Source: an uncultured Muribaculaceae bacterium (GTDB lineage Bacteria; Bacteroidota; Bacteroidia; Bacteroidales; Muribaculaceae). Taken from it: a DNA stretch of 56,827 nt. Below the pieces are notes generated by a model, which was given only the letters and a program-made list of their open reading frames with translations, made no database searches and was not told where the DNA came from. Position numbers and translations under genes: made by a program. Position 1 is the first letter of the stretch; every line of letters starts with the position of its first letter. Of the stretch, positions 34,577 through 42,994 are shown in pieces. The DNA is taken from contig CAJTUF010000019.1 in NCBI GenBank assembly GCA_910579675.1, positions 1-56,827 on the forward strand, read 5' to 3'.

Positions 34577-35701
34577 ATGAATCTCTTTGACGTATATTCA
34601 TTATATGATATAGAGCCGGTGAGCGGCGCGGGCAATTATGTCTATACCGCCGACGGCACAGAATATCTCGATCTCTACGGAGGTCATGCCGTGATCTCCA
34701 TAGGTCACGCTCATCCCCGCTACATTGATGCGGTGAGCCGTCAGGTGGCCCGTCTGGGTTTTTACTCCAACTCGGTGGTCAACTCGCTTCAGGAGCGTCT
34801 GGCCGACATACTGGGAGAGGTGTCTGGCTATCCCGATTATCAGCTGTTTCTCTGCAACTCGGGCGCGGAAGCAAATGAAAATGCCATAAAGCTGGCATCG
34901 TTTGCCACTGGCCGCAGCCGACTGCTCGTGTTTGGCAAAGCCTTCCATGGGCGCACATCAGGCGCGGTAGCCGCAACCGACAATCCTAAAATCCAGGCCC
35001 CGTTCAACCGCACCGACAATGTTACTTTTGTTCCCTTTGGCGATCTCGAAGCGGCAGTGAAAGAACTCTCGACAGGGGAGTATTGCGCAGCCATGGTGGA
35101 GGGAATACAGGGAGTCGCCGGTATCAGAGTACCCTCCGACGACTTCCTCCGCGGACTCCGTCAGACCACCACCGATAGCGGCACGCTCCTCATTCTCGAC
35201 GAGATCCAGAGCGGTATGGGCCGCAGCGGCTCTTTCTTTGCCCATCAGCCCTCGGGCATCCGTCCCGACATAATCACAATGGCCAAAGGTATAGCCAATG
35301 GTTTTCCGATGGGCGCGGTGCTCATAGCCCCGACCATCGAGGCCCGCAAGGGTATGCTCGGCACCACATTCGGAGGCAATCATCTGGCATGCGCGGCAGC
35401 GATAGCCACCCTGTCGGTGATAGCCGACGAAAACCTTGTGGCCAATGCTGCACGGACAGGTGAGTATCTGCTGTCGGCTCTCCGGGAGATGGACGGGTTG
35501 ACCGATGTGCGTGGCCGCGGACTGATGATCGGCATAGATCTGGCCGACGGAGCCGCCAAACGCCGCGATCTCCTTTTCCGCCATCACATCTTTACCGGCG
35601 GTGCCGGCCCCGATACCATACGTCTGCTCCCGGCGCTCTGCCTTACCCGCGATGACGCCGACCGATTCCTCAACAGCTTCAAGATACTCCTCGATGAATA
35701 A
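34577..35701 (+). CDS. argD: N-acylornithine aminotransferase
   Basis: 374 aa class III aminotransferase. It makes N-acylornithine from the semialdehyde and glutamate. Motifs: LDLYGGHAVISIGHAHP, CNSGAEANENAIKLA, FHGRTSGAVAAT, LDEIQSGMGRSG, and the PLP lysine in MAKGIANGFPMGA. It is coupled to argF' by an 8-base overlap. It probably works on succinylornithine here, judging from argF'. Confidence 0.95.
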   Translation: MNLFDVYSLYDIEPVSGAGNYVYTADGTEYLDLYGGHAVISIGHAHPRYIDAVSRQVARLGFYSNSVVNSLQERLADILGEVSGYPDYQLFLCNSGAEANENAIKLASFATGRSRLLVFGKAFHGRTSGAVAATDNPKIQAPFNRTDNVTFVPFGDLEAAVKELSTGEYCAAMVEGIQGVAGIRVPSDDFLRGLRQTTTDSGTLLILDEIQSGMGRSGSFFAHQPSGIRPDIITMAKGIANGFPMGAVLIAPTIEARKGMLGTTFGGNHLACAAAIATLSVIADENLVANAARTGEYLLSALREMDGLTDVRGRGLMIGIDLADGAAKRRDLLFRHHIFTGGAGPDTIRLLPALCLTRDDADRFLNSFKILLDE

Positions 35702-36665
35702 GTTTACAACTGTGGCCGATATCGGCCCCCTCGACAAGGCTGTAGCCGAAGCCCTCGAAATCAAGCGCAACCGCTATGCCCACTCATCGCTCGGGCGCAA
35801 CTACACCCTGCTGATGATATTTTTCAACTCAAGCCTCCGCACTCGTCTCTCGACCCAGAAGGCAGCCATGAATCTCGGCATGAATGTCATGGTGCTCGAT
35901 GTCAACCAAGGTGCATGGAAGCTGGAGACCGAGCGCGGTGTGATAATGGATGGCGATAAGGCCGAGCATCTGCTCGAAGCCATTCCCGTGATGGGATCAT
36001 ATTGCGATATTATCGGAGTGAGATCTTTTGCCGGTCTGAAGGATAAGGCAGAGGATTATGAAGAGCGCGTGATAAATCAGTTTATCAAATATTCGGGTCG
36101 CCCCGTGTTCAGCATGGAGGCCGCCACCGGCCATCCGCTCCAAAGCTTTGCCGATCTCATCACCATCGAGGAGCACAAGACCAAGGCTCGTCCGAAAGTA
36201 GTCATGACATGGGCTCCACACCCCAAGGCGCTTCCTCAGGCAGTGCCCAACTCCTTTGTGCAATGGATGGTTGCCGCCGGATATGAAGTGGTTGTGACCC
36301 ATCCGGAGGGCTACGAGCTCGACAGCGCGTTTACCGAAGGTGCGACCATCGACTACGACCAGCGCCATGCGCTTGCGGGTGCCGATTTCGTCTATGCCAA
36401 GAATTGGAGCGCTTATGCCGATCCTCATTATGGCGAGGTGCTCTGCAAGTCGCGCGACTGGACGGTAGATGCCGAGAAGATGGCTCTCACCAATAATGCC
36501 TACTTCATGCATTGTCTGCCTGTGCGCCGAGGCATGATTGTGACCGACGACGTGATCGAAGGTCCGAGGTCGCTCGTCATTCCCGAGGCTGCCAACCGTG
36601 AGATCTCGGCTCAGACAGTGATCAAGCGAATGCTCGAATCAATTCAGGACAACCGCAATGACTGA
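35694..36665 (+). CDS. argF': N-succinylornithine carbamoyltransferase (SOTCase-like)
   Basis: 323 aa from ATG at 35694, which overlaps argD by 8 bases. It transfers carbamoyl to N-acylornithine. The phosphate loop is NSSLRTRLSTQK (carbamoyl phosphate site). HPLQSFADLI, MTWAPHPK, and the C-terminal HCLPVRRGM follow. It is very similar to the characterised Bacteroides fragilis succinylornithine enzyme as I recall it. The acyl-specificity residue is Ala90 (MDGDKAEH), where that enzyme has Pro90 and acetylornithine enzymes have Glu92. A non-Glu residue predicts succinyl specificity. Confidence 0.92.
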   Translation: MNKFTTVADIGPLDKAVAEALEIKRNRYAHSSLGRNYTLLMIFFNSSLRTRLSTQKAAMNLGMNVMVLDVNQGAWKLETERGVIMDGDKAEHLLEAIPVMGSYCDIIGVRSFAGLKDKAEDYEERVINQFIKYSGRPVFSMEAATGHPLQSFADLITIEEHKTKARPKVVMTWAPHPKALPQAVPNSFVQWMVAAGYEVVVTHPEGYELDSAFTEGATIDYDQRHALAGADFVYAKNWSAYADPHYGEVLCKSRDWTVDAEKMALTNNAYFMHCLPVRRGMIVTDDVIEGPRSLVIPEAANREISAQTVIKRMLESIQDNRND

Positions 36666-37455
36666 AAAGATCACCGTAGTGAAAATCGGAGGCAATGTGG
36701 TCGATAACCCATCGGCACTGTCGGCCTTTGCCTCTGACTTCGCCTCGCTGCCGGGCAAGAAAGTGCTGATCCACGGTGGCGGCAAGGAGGCTACACGCCT
36801 GTCGTCGCGTCTCGACATACCCACCATTATGATAGAGGGGCGTCGTGTGACCTCAGCCGATACCCTTGAAATAGTGACTATGGTCTATGGCGGGCTGGTC
36901 AACAAAAGAGTGGTTGCAGCCCTTCAGAGCAATGGCTGCAACGCCTTGGGCCTTAGCGGCGCCGATGGTTGTGTGATTCCGGCCACCCGGCGTTTGCCAC
37001 AGCCTATCGACTATGGCTTTGTGGGCGATATATCACCGATAGAGATCAACACTACTCTGATAGCGATGCTTCTCGATGCAGGTATCACACCTGTGTTTTG
37101 CGCGCTGGCCTACGATAAGGGGGGATGTTCGATGCTCAACTGCAATGCCGACTCCGTGTCATCGGCAGTGGCGATAGCTCTTGCGGCGGTAGCGCCTGTC
37201 ACATTGACCTTCTGCTTTGAAAAGGATGGCGTGATGGCCGATGTTGACCGACCCGATACTCTGATACCCTCCATCACCCCATCGGTATTCGAGTGCCTTA
37301 AGAGCGACGGCACAGTGTCGGGAGGAATGATTCCAAAGGTGACCAACGCACTTGCTGCAATAAGAAGCGGAGTGTCGGATGTGAGAATCTGCCGCTCCGA
37401 TCTGCTCACAACCGACCGGGGAACGGTCATTACCATTCCCGCCGATGAAGTATAA
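36658..37455 (+). CDS. argB: N-acylglutamate kinase
   Basis: 265 aa amino acid kinase. It phosphorylates N-acylglutamate with ATP. Motifs: VVKIGGNVV, LIHGGGKEAT, LGLSGADG, GFVGDISPIE, and LNCNADSVSSAVAIAL. The C terminus VSGGMIPKVTNALAAIRSGV is conserved. The N-terminal arginine-sensing helix of some ArgB enzymes is not evident. It overlaps argF' by 8 bases and argE by 11 bases, which indicates strong coupling. The substrate is probably N-succinylglutamate. Confidence 0.94.
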   Translation: MTEKITVVKIGGNVVDNPSALSAFASDFASLPGKKVLIHGGGKEATRLSSRLDIPTIMIEGRRVTSADTLEIVTMVYGGLVNKRVVAALQSNGCNALGLSGADGCVIPATRRLPQPIDYGFVGDISPIEINTTLIAMLLDAGITPVFCALAYDKGGCSMLNCNADSVSSAVAIALAAVAPVTLTFCFEKDGVMADVDRPDTLIPSITPSVFECLKSDGTVSGGMIPKVTNALAAIRSGVSDVRICRSDLLTTDRGTVITIPADEV

Positions 37456-38518
37456 TGCCGAAGAGGCCATAGCCCTGCTACGGCACCTGATTGCCACGCC
37501 ATCATTCTCGCGCGAGGAGGATGCCACCGCCTCCATTCTCTATGAGTGGCTGAGCGAGCGTGGCGCGTCGCCGCAGAGGTTTAAAAACAACGTATGGGCC
37601 ATGGCCGGGGAGTATGATCCGTCAAAACCGACTTTGATGCTCAATTCCCACCACGACACTGTGCGCCCTTCGGCTTCATATACCCGCGATCCTTTTGAGC
37701 CCACTGTGGAGGATGATCATCTTTATGGTCTCGGATCAAATGATGCGGGTGCATCGGTGGTGAGCCTTGCCACGGCATTTCTTGAGCTGCGACGGGAGAA
37801 ATTGCCCTTCAATCTCCTGCTTGCCTTGACGGCGGCAGAAGAGGTGATGGCTCCCGACGGCATGCGCGCGTTCCTCCCTGAGATGAAACGTCTCGGCATA
37901 AGGATAGACATGGCACTCGTGGGAGAGCCCACAGGCATGGCTCCGGCTATTGCTGAGCGCGGGTTGCTCGTGCTCGATGGCGTTGCACGTGGAGTGGCCG
38001 GTCATGCGGCACGCAACGAAGGTGTCAACGCCATATATAAGGCTATCGAGGCGATAGAGCGTCTGCGCAGTTTCTCACCTGAGAGGGTGAGCGATGTGTT
38101 GGGTCCTATCAAAGTAAGTGTGACTCAGATAGAGGCCGGCAGGCAGCATAATGTGGTGCCCGACGAGTGCAGGTTTGTGGTCGATGTCCGCACCACCGAT
38201 GCCTACACCAATGAGACGACAGCAGAGATGCTTGCCGCAACGGCCGGCTGCGAGTTGGTGGCCCGTTCCACTCGTGTCCATGCTTCTGTTATACCGTTGG
38301 AGCATCCGCTTGTCAAGGCGGCTATGGAGCTCGGTCGCGAGCCATTTGTGTCGCCCACTACGTCGGATATGGCGCTAATGCACTCCATACCATCGCTCAA
38401 GATGGGTCCCGGGCGGTCGGAACGGTCACACTCGGCCAATGAATTTGTGCTCCTATCGGAGATACGCTCGGCCATACCCGTGTATATATCAATCATAAAG
38501 TCAATATCACTCCCCTGA
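37445..38518 (+). CDS. argE: M20 peptidase, N-acylornithine/N-acylcitrulline deacylase
   Basis: 357 aa metallohydrolase of the ArgE/DapE (M20) family. Zinc and catalytic motifs: NSHHDTVRPS, LGSNDAGASVVSL, TAAEEVMAPDGM, VGEPTG and the C-terminal GPGRSERSHSANE. In the operon, after SOTCase, it is expected to remove the succinyl group from N-succinylcitrulline. ArgE and DapE cannot be told apart by sequence alone, so the specificity is inferred from position. Confidence 0.9.
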   Translation: MKYNAEEAIALLRHLIATPSFSREEDATASILYEWLSERGASPQRFKNNVWAMAGEYDPSKPTLMLNSHHDTVRPSASYTRDPFEPTVEDDHLYGLGSNDAGASVVSLATAFLELRREKLPFNLLLALTAAEEVMAPDGMRAFLPEMKRLGIRIDMALVGEPTGMAPAIAERGLLVLDGVARGVAGHAARNEGVNAIYKAIEAIERLRSFSPERVSDVLGPIKVSVTQIEAGRQHNVVPDECRFVVDVRTTDAYTNETTAEMLAATAGCELVARSTRVHASVIPLEHPLVKAAMELGREPFVSPTTSDMALMHSIPSLKMGPGRSERSHSANEFVLLSEIRSAIPVYISIIKSISLP

Positions 38519-38535
38519 AATAATATATCCAGACT

Positions 38536-39831
38536 ATGAAACTTTGGAGCAAAGGCTTCGAGCCTGATAAAATGATAGAACAATTCACGGTCGGAGCCGA
38601 CCGCGAACTCGATATGCGCCTGGCACGCTACGATGTTGAGGGCTCTATGGCCCACATCAGGATGCTTGAATCAATAGGGCTGCTCGGGAGCGATGAGCTT
38701 CCTGTGCTCCTTGATGCCCTGAAGGATATCGCTGCAATGATAGAGCGCGGGGAGTTTGAGATAGGCGAGGGTATAGAGGATGTCCATTCACAGGTGGAGT
38801 TTCTGCTCACTGAGCGTCTGGGCGATCTCGGCAAGAAGATCCATTCAGGACGCTCGCGCAACGATCAGGTGCTCGTCGACCTCAAACTTTTCATGCGTGA
38901 TGAGCTTGCCAAGACAGCCCATGCCGTGAGAAGCCTGTTTGATCTCCTTCTTGATCTTTCGGAGAAGCATAAGAAAGATCTTATGCCGGGCTATACCCAT
39001 CTTCAGGTTGCCATGCCGTCGTCGTTTGGTCTGTGGTTTGGTGCCTATGCCGAATCGCTCGCCGATGACATGCAGATGCTCATAGCAGCCTACCGCATAG
39101 CCAATCAGAATCCACTCGGATCGGCAGCCGGTTATGGATCATCGTTTCCCCTCGACCGCGAGATGACCACCCGCCTGCTCGGGTTTGACGATCTCCACTA
39201 CAATGTTGTCGCTGCTCAGATGAGCCGTGGAAAGACGGAGCGCGCCGCCGCCGCCGCTATCTCGGCGGTAGCCTCGACTATAGGGAGGCTTGCCATGGAT
39301 GTGTGCATGTGGATGTGTCAGAACTTCGGTTTCGTGTCATTTCCCGACGAGCTCACCACCGGATCGTCGATCATGCCCCACAAGAAAAATCCCGACGTGT
39401 TTGAGATCATGCGCGGCAAGTGCAACCGGCTGCAGTCGGTGCCCAACGAACTCGCGTTGCTCACCGCCAATCTCCCATTGGGCTATAACCGCGACCTCCA
39501 GCTGATGAAAGATATTATCTTCCCGGCGACCACCGAACTTCGCTCTTGTCTGGAGATGTGTGAGTTTATGCTCCATCATATACGCATACGCGAGAATATC
39601 CTCGACGACGAGCGATACGACTATCTATTCACGGTAGAGGATGTGAACCGTCTGGTGCTTCAGGGAGTGCCTTTCCGCGATGCCTACAAGCAGGTGGGAA
39701 TGGCGGTGCAGGAAAAACGCTATAAGCCCACACGCGAAATCAACCACACACATCTGGGCTCGATAGGCAATCTTGCCACCGGGCGGATCCGTGCGAAAAT
39801 GGAAGGATTGATGAGTGTGTTTCCTGATTGA
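38536..39831 (+). CDS. argH: Argininosuccinate lyase
   Basis: 431 aa of the fumarase/aspartase superfamily. It splits argininosuccinate to arginine and fumarate. Signature GSSIMPHKKNPD, HSGRSRNDQVLVDLKLF, PGYTHLQVAMPSSFG, and the DREMTTRLLGF region are present. It is the last gene of the operon, 17 bases after argE, and is followed by a strong terminator. Confidence 0.97.
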   Translation: MKLWSKGFEPDKMIEQFTVGADRELDMRLARYDVEGSMAHIRMLESIGLLGSDELPVLLDALKDIAAMIERGEFEIGEGIEDVHSQVEFLLTERLGDLGKKIHSGRSRNDQVLVDLKLFMRDELAKTAHAVRSLFDLLLDLSEKHKKDLMPGYTHLQVAMPSSFGLWFGAYAESLADDMQMLIAAYRIANQNPLGSAAGYGSSFPLDREMTTRLLGFDDLHYNVVAAQMSRGKTERAAAAAISAVASTIGRLAMDVCMWMCQNFGFVSFPDELTTGSSIMPHKKNPDVFEIMRGKCNRLQSVPNELALLTANLPLGYNRDLQLMKDIIFPATTELRSCLEMCEFMLHHIRIRENILDDERYDYLFTVEDVNRLVLQGVPFRDAYKQVGMAVQEKRYKPTREINHTHLGSIGNLATGRIRAKMEGLMSVFPD

Positions 39832-39864
39832 AGTCCGGATCGTAGCTCTCCACAGGCTTATTTG

Positions 39865-39915
39865 AAACAGGAGGCGTGCGGGCCGCATCGACAGCGGGCC
39901 GCACGCCTCCTGTTT
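39865..39915. terminator. Bidirectional terminator after argH
   Basis: A long stem with AAACAGGAGGCGTGCGG pairing to its complement (39865-39881 with 39899-39915), plus further partial pairing toward the loop. It lies between convergent argH and the GntR gene. T-rich sequence follows on the plus strand. Confidence 0.8.
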
Positions 39916-39927
39916 GATTCATAACGG

Positions 39928-40290
39928 TCAGAGAAGAGGCCGGAGATGTTCGGTCAGGTCGTCGATAGTTATGCCGAGCTCGCGCAAGGTGGATGCAAGT
40001 TCGGGCAAAGTCGAGGTGTAAAACTCATTGCGGCGCAACTCGTCGACACGTCGGCGGGCATCGGGTGTGAGAAAATATCCCATGCCCCGCCGACTCACTA
40101 TTATCTCAGCATCGCTGAGCATGTCGAAGGCTTTCAGCACCGTGTGGGTGTTGACCGACAGGGCCACTGAGAGTTCTCTAACCGACGGTATGCGCTGATC
40201 GGGCTGCCAGGATCCCGCAAGGATATTGCTCATGGCATAATCGACAATGCGGAGGTAGATGGGGCGCGAAGATTGTTGGCTGATATCCAT
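39928..40290 (-). CDS. GntR family regulator, YtrA type
   Basis: 120 aa. A winged HTH with PIYLRIVDYAMSNILAGSWQPDQRIPSVRELSVALSVNTHTVLKAFDML and RRGMGYFLTPDAR, then a short dimerisation helix instead of a ligand domain. This short architecture is the YtrA subfamily, normally encoded with ABC transporter genes. It is the last gene of the operon, 15 bases after the ABC membrane protein. Confidence 0.92.
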   Translation of the reverse strand: MDISQQSSRPIYLRIVDYAMSNILAGSWQPDQRIPSVRELSVALSVNTHTVLKAFDMLSDAEIIVSRRGMGYFLTPDARRRVDELRRNEFYTSTLPELASTLRELGITIDDLTEHLRPLL

Positions 40291-40305
40291 ATTTCAACCG
40301 GGTGA

Positions 40306-41103
40306 TCAGTCTTGACGGGTGGCAATGCGCCTGTAGCTCATATAAAGAAACAGGCCGGTGAGAATCAAGGATAAGATGCACACAACCCACACGAATGGAA
40401 ACATGCCGGTGACAATATCCTGAGCGAGTTCGTCGATGTCGGCTTGCGACGGTCCGGAGCCGGTCTGAGCGGCGGCATATCCTGCTTCAAATCCCCGCTT
40501 AACCGACAATATTATGCCGTAAAGGCCTCCAGCTACACCGAGAGCAAAGAGTGTAAGCATAGCCATCAGGGCGGGCTTCCACTTTTTGCCCGGATTGCAG
40601 ATTCCGGTGTAGAGACATATTACTCCGGGCAACATGCCAGACAGGAGATTCAAAAGAAACAGCGACGGATGCATCTCATAAAGAAAGCTGACGGTCGAAC
40701 CGTAGGGATAAACGCATGAGTCGCCAAACATGGTTATCCAGACCAACACCTGGGCTATGGCGTAGACGGCCACGGGCAGAATCACGAGACCATAGGCCGA
40801 AAGTGCAACCAGTTTTTCTCCGGAGGTGGCAGGCAGAGAGGTGAATTGCGCTCCCGACATGGCGCATGTGGCAAATATGGGAGCGATATAGAAGAGGATG
40901 CACGGGATGAAAAGGGCAAACGGTAACAGCTGCACGAAAAACGGCAGGCGCGACACCAATCCCACAAGGATAGCGGAAGCGATACCTACTGCAAGATATA
41001 CTATGAAAGGGGTGCGCAGCCTCGGCCACATGAGGTGCATCACAGCTGCTACGCGCGACCAATTGAAACGGTCGGATGCTATGGCGGGAGGTAATGAGGT
41101 CAT
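40306..41103 (-). CDS. Multi-pass membrane protein, probable ABC transporter permease
   Basis: 265 aa with about six hydrophobic segments (starts near 30, 55, 98, 138, 175 and 235). No family signature is recognisable. Its ATG overlaps the ATPase stop (ATGA), so it is the natural partner permease. The YtrA-type regulator follows. I infer an ABC export or envelope-response system; the substrate is unknown. Confidence 0.7.
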   Translation of the reverse strand: MTSLPPAIASDRFNWSRVAAVMHLMWPRLRTPFIVYLAVGIASAILVGLVSRLPFFVQLLPFALFIPCILFYIAPIFATCAMSGAQFTSLPATSGEKLVALSAYGLVILPVAVYAIAQVLVWITMFGDSCVYPYGSTVSFLYEMHPSLFLLNLLSGMLPGVICLYTGICNPGKKWKPALMAMLTLFALGVAGGLYGIILSVKRGFEAGYAAAQTGSGPSQADIDELAQDIVTGMFPFVWVVCILSLILTGLFLYMSYRRIATRQD

Positions 41104-41936
41104 GTATTGATGATATTGAGGATGTTGCGTGATTCGGGTGAGTACATTGAGCTGTAGAGCAGATGGATGTCGATCTCCGAAGGGGAGAGGGGGTCGGCAG
41201 GTACAATGGAACGGAACCGCCCGATGTCGTTCATCGTGAACAATGCTTCGCGCGGAGGGATGTTGTAGATGCCGAAACCGAGTCGCGATGCGATATGGGC
41301 AGTGGTATTGCAGAAGAGCAGATTGCTCTGCCGGAGCATGATGATACCGTCAAAAAGCGGCTGGAGATCGGCTGTGGTGTGGGTCGATACAATCACGGTC
41401 TGACCGGGTTCCACACAGCGGGCCATGAGCGAGCGGAGTATGTCGCGGCTGCCGATGTCGAGACCGTTGGCCGGCTCGTCGAGGAGCAGAATGTCGGCCC
41501 GTAGTGCCAGTGCATAGGCCGCGATCGCTTTCTTGCGTTGTCCGAGCGACATGCTTGACAGCGGAATTGACGGGTTGATGCCGAAAGCGGCAAGATTTTC
41601 GTCGAGCATCGCACTGTCGAAGCGGGGATAGAAAACCCGGCCATGCAGACGGGCCAAAGTGCTGATGGTGTCGGCGGGCATCTCGGTGTCATCGGCTGTA
41701 AAGAAAACGCTTCTGAGGGTCGATGGCTTGCGGTCGCGGGAATCGCTTCCGTTGATTGTCACACAGCCTGAGGAGGGGAGCAGAAGTGAGGCTGCGAGAT
41801 GGAGGAAGGTGGTTTTGCCTGCGCCGTTTTCGCCAAGCAGGAGATATATGCCCTCGTCGATAGACAAGGAAATATTCCGGAGCGCAGCCGCTCCGGAATA
41901 AGGATAGGTGAAAGATACGTCTGAAAATTCGATCAT
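41100..41936 (-). CDS. ABC transporter ATP-binding protein
   Basis: 278 aa from ATG at 41936, overlapping the TraB-family stop (ATGA). Walker A LGENGAGKTT, signature MSLGQRKKAIAAYAL, Walker B ILLLDEPANGLD, and the switch His in VSTHT. The signature is LGQRK rather than SGGQ, which occurs in ABC-2-type exporters. After about residue 215 an extra C-terminal domain of some 60 residues follows. It is coupled to the membrane protein gene. Confidence 0.88.
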   Translation of the reverse strand: MIEFSDVSFTYPYSGAAALRNISLSIDEGIYLLLGENGAGKTTFLHLAASLLLPSSGCVTINGSDSRDRKPSTLRSVFFTADDTEMPADTISTLARLHGRVFYPRFDSAMLDENLAAFGINPSIPLSSMSLGQRKKAIAAYALALRADILLLDEPANGLDIGSRDILRSLMARCVEPGQTVIVSTHTTADLQPLFDGIIMLRQSNLLFCNTTAHIASRLGFGIYNIPPREALFTMNDIGRFRSIVPADPLSPSEIDIHLLYSSMYSPESRNILNIINT

Positions 41937-42817
41937 TTCGCAGTGACTGGAGTTATGGTGAAACCTTGATCTTCGAGGAGCTTCAGCACTCCCTCCTTGC
42001 CGGGCAGATGACCGCACCCCACAGCCACAAGTACAGGTTTGGCAGCCATGATGGCGGGGAGTTGTGAGGCCCAGTTGCGGTTGCGTACAAGGAGCAATTT
42101 CTCGAGCTTGTCGGGTGTTGATTCAGGATCGTCGAATATGATGGAGCTTAGAGCGTCGAGGTCGCCTTTAAGATAGGCATTGGCGAGCTGTGATGCTTTC
42201 TCTACCTCTATGCTGTCGTTGCGTATTTCAGTCATGAGATCAGCAGCCTGCTCCGAAATGGACGAGCCGTAAAGCACCCCGAGCTGGTATTCGAAGGTCT
42301 CAAGTCCATCGACATCTTTACCGGCTGCTTTAGCCATGTTTTGTATTGAGGTGTCGAGCTGTCCATCGGGAGTGAAGCCGGGGAATACCTTCATCGAGCG
42401 CAGCATGGCAAGCTGGGTAGACAGCATGATTGGCTTGAACATATTCATCTGGGCTACATCTACAGGCTGCCCCGCATAAGTTGTCATCACGGCGCTGATG
42501 CTGTCGAGCTGCGAGGGCGTGAACATGGCAGAGAGGGTGGAGTCGGCAGGCGCCATCACGCGCGGCATCACCATCTGCTGCATTTCCATGGGGTTGATGT
42601 CGACCATATTGACTTCGCCATATACCGCCTGCACCTCTTCGAGGGCATCAGTAAGTCCGGACACTCGGTTTATCATATCGTTGGGCGCCACATGATGGGT
42701 GCCGAAAATGTAGGATGGTGACTTAAGGCCGTTGCCTTCAACTTTCCACAGCAGCTGGGCATTAGCAGCCATGGCTGTAAAGGCTATACCAACTATAAGA
42801 GAAGCGATACGTTTCAT
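41933..42817 (-). CDS. TraB/GumN family protein
   Basis: 294 aa from ATG at 42817; an N-terminal signal peptide (MKRIASLIVGIAFTAMAANAQ) is visible. Family motifs: YIFGTHHVAP near the N terminus (the GxxH) and VLVAVGCGHLPGKEGV near the C terminus. The family includes bacterial TIKI-type peptidases; activity here is unproven. A consensus promoter (42876-42906) precedes it. It heads the ABC-GntR operon by overlap, which is a less usual combination. Confidence 0.87.
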   Translation of the reverse strand: MKRIASLIVGIAFTAMAANAQLLWKVEGNGLKSPSYIFGTHHVAPNDMINRVSGLTDALEEVQAVYGEVNMVDINPMEMQQMVMPRVMAPADSTLSAMFTPSQLDSISAVMTTYAGQPVDVAQMNMFKPIMLSTQLAMLRSMKVFPGFTPDGQLDTSIQNMAKAAGKDVDGLETFEYQLGVLYGSSISEQAADLMTEIRNDSIEVEKASQLANAYLKGDLDALSSIIFDDPESTPDKLEKLLLVRNRNWASQLPAIMAAKPVLVAVGCGHLPGKEGVLKLLEDQGFTITPVTAK

Positions 42818-42875
42818 AAGCAGATGTTGAATTTGATAGTGAGATGTTGCGGTGTTGTAGTGATGTACAACGCTG

Positions 42876-42906
42876 CAAAGGTACATCCTTTTTCTCAAAC
42901 TCCAAA
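42876..42906 (-). promoter_or_regulatory. Consensus promoter of the TraB-ABC-GntR operon
   Basis: On the minus strand TTTG (42903-42906) and TACCTTTG (42876-42883) are separated by 19 bases. It lies 58 bases upstream of the TraB-family ATG. Confidence 0.8.
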
Positions 42907-42994
42907 TTTTTTAGGAAGAAAAAGAGCGTGGCTGTGGTCCGGCAGTCTTCTTTGGGTCGGCAGACACAATAATACAAGCGGGGATTACGTTAGA

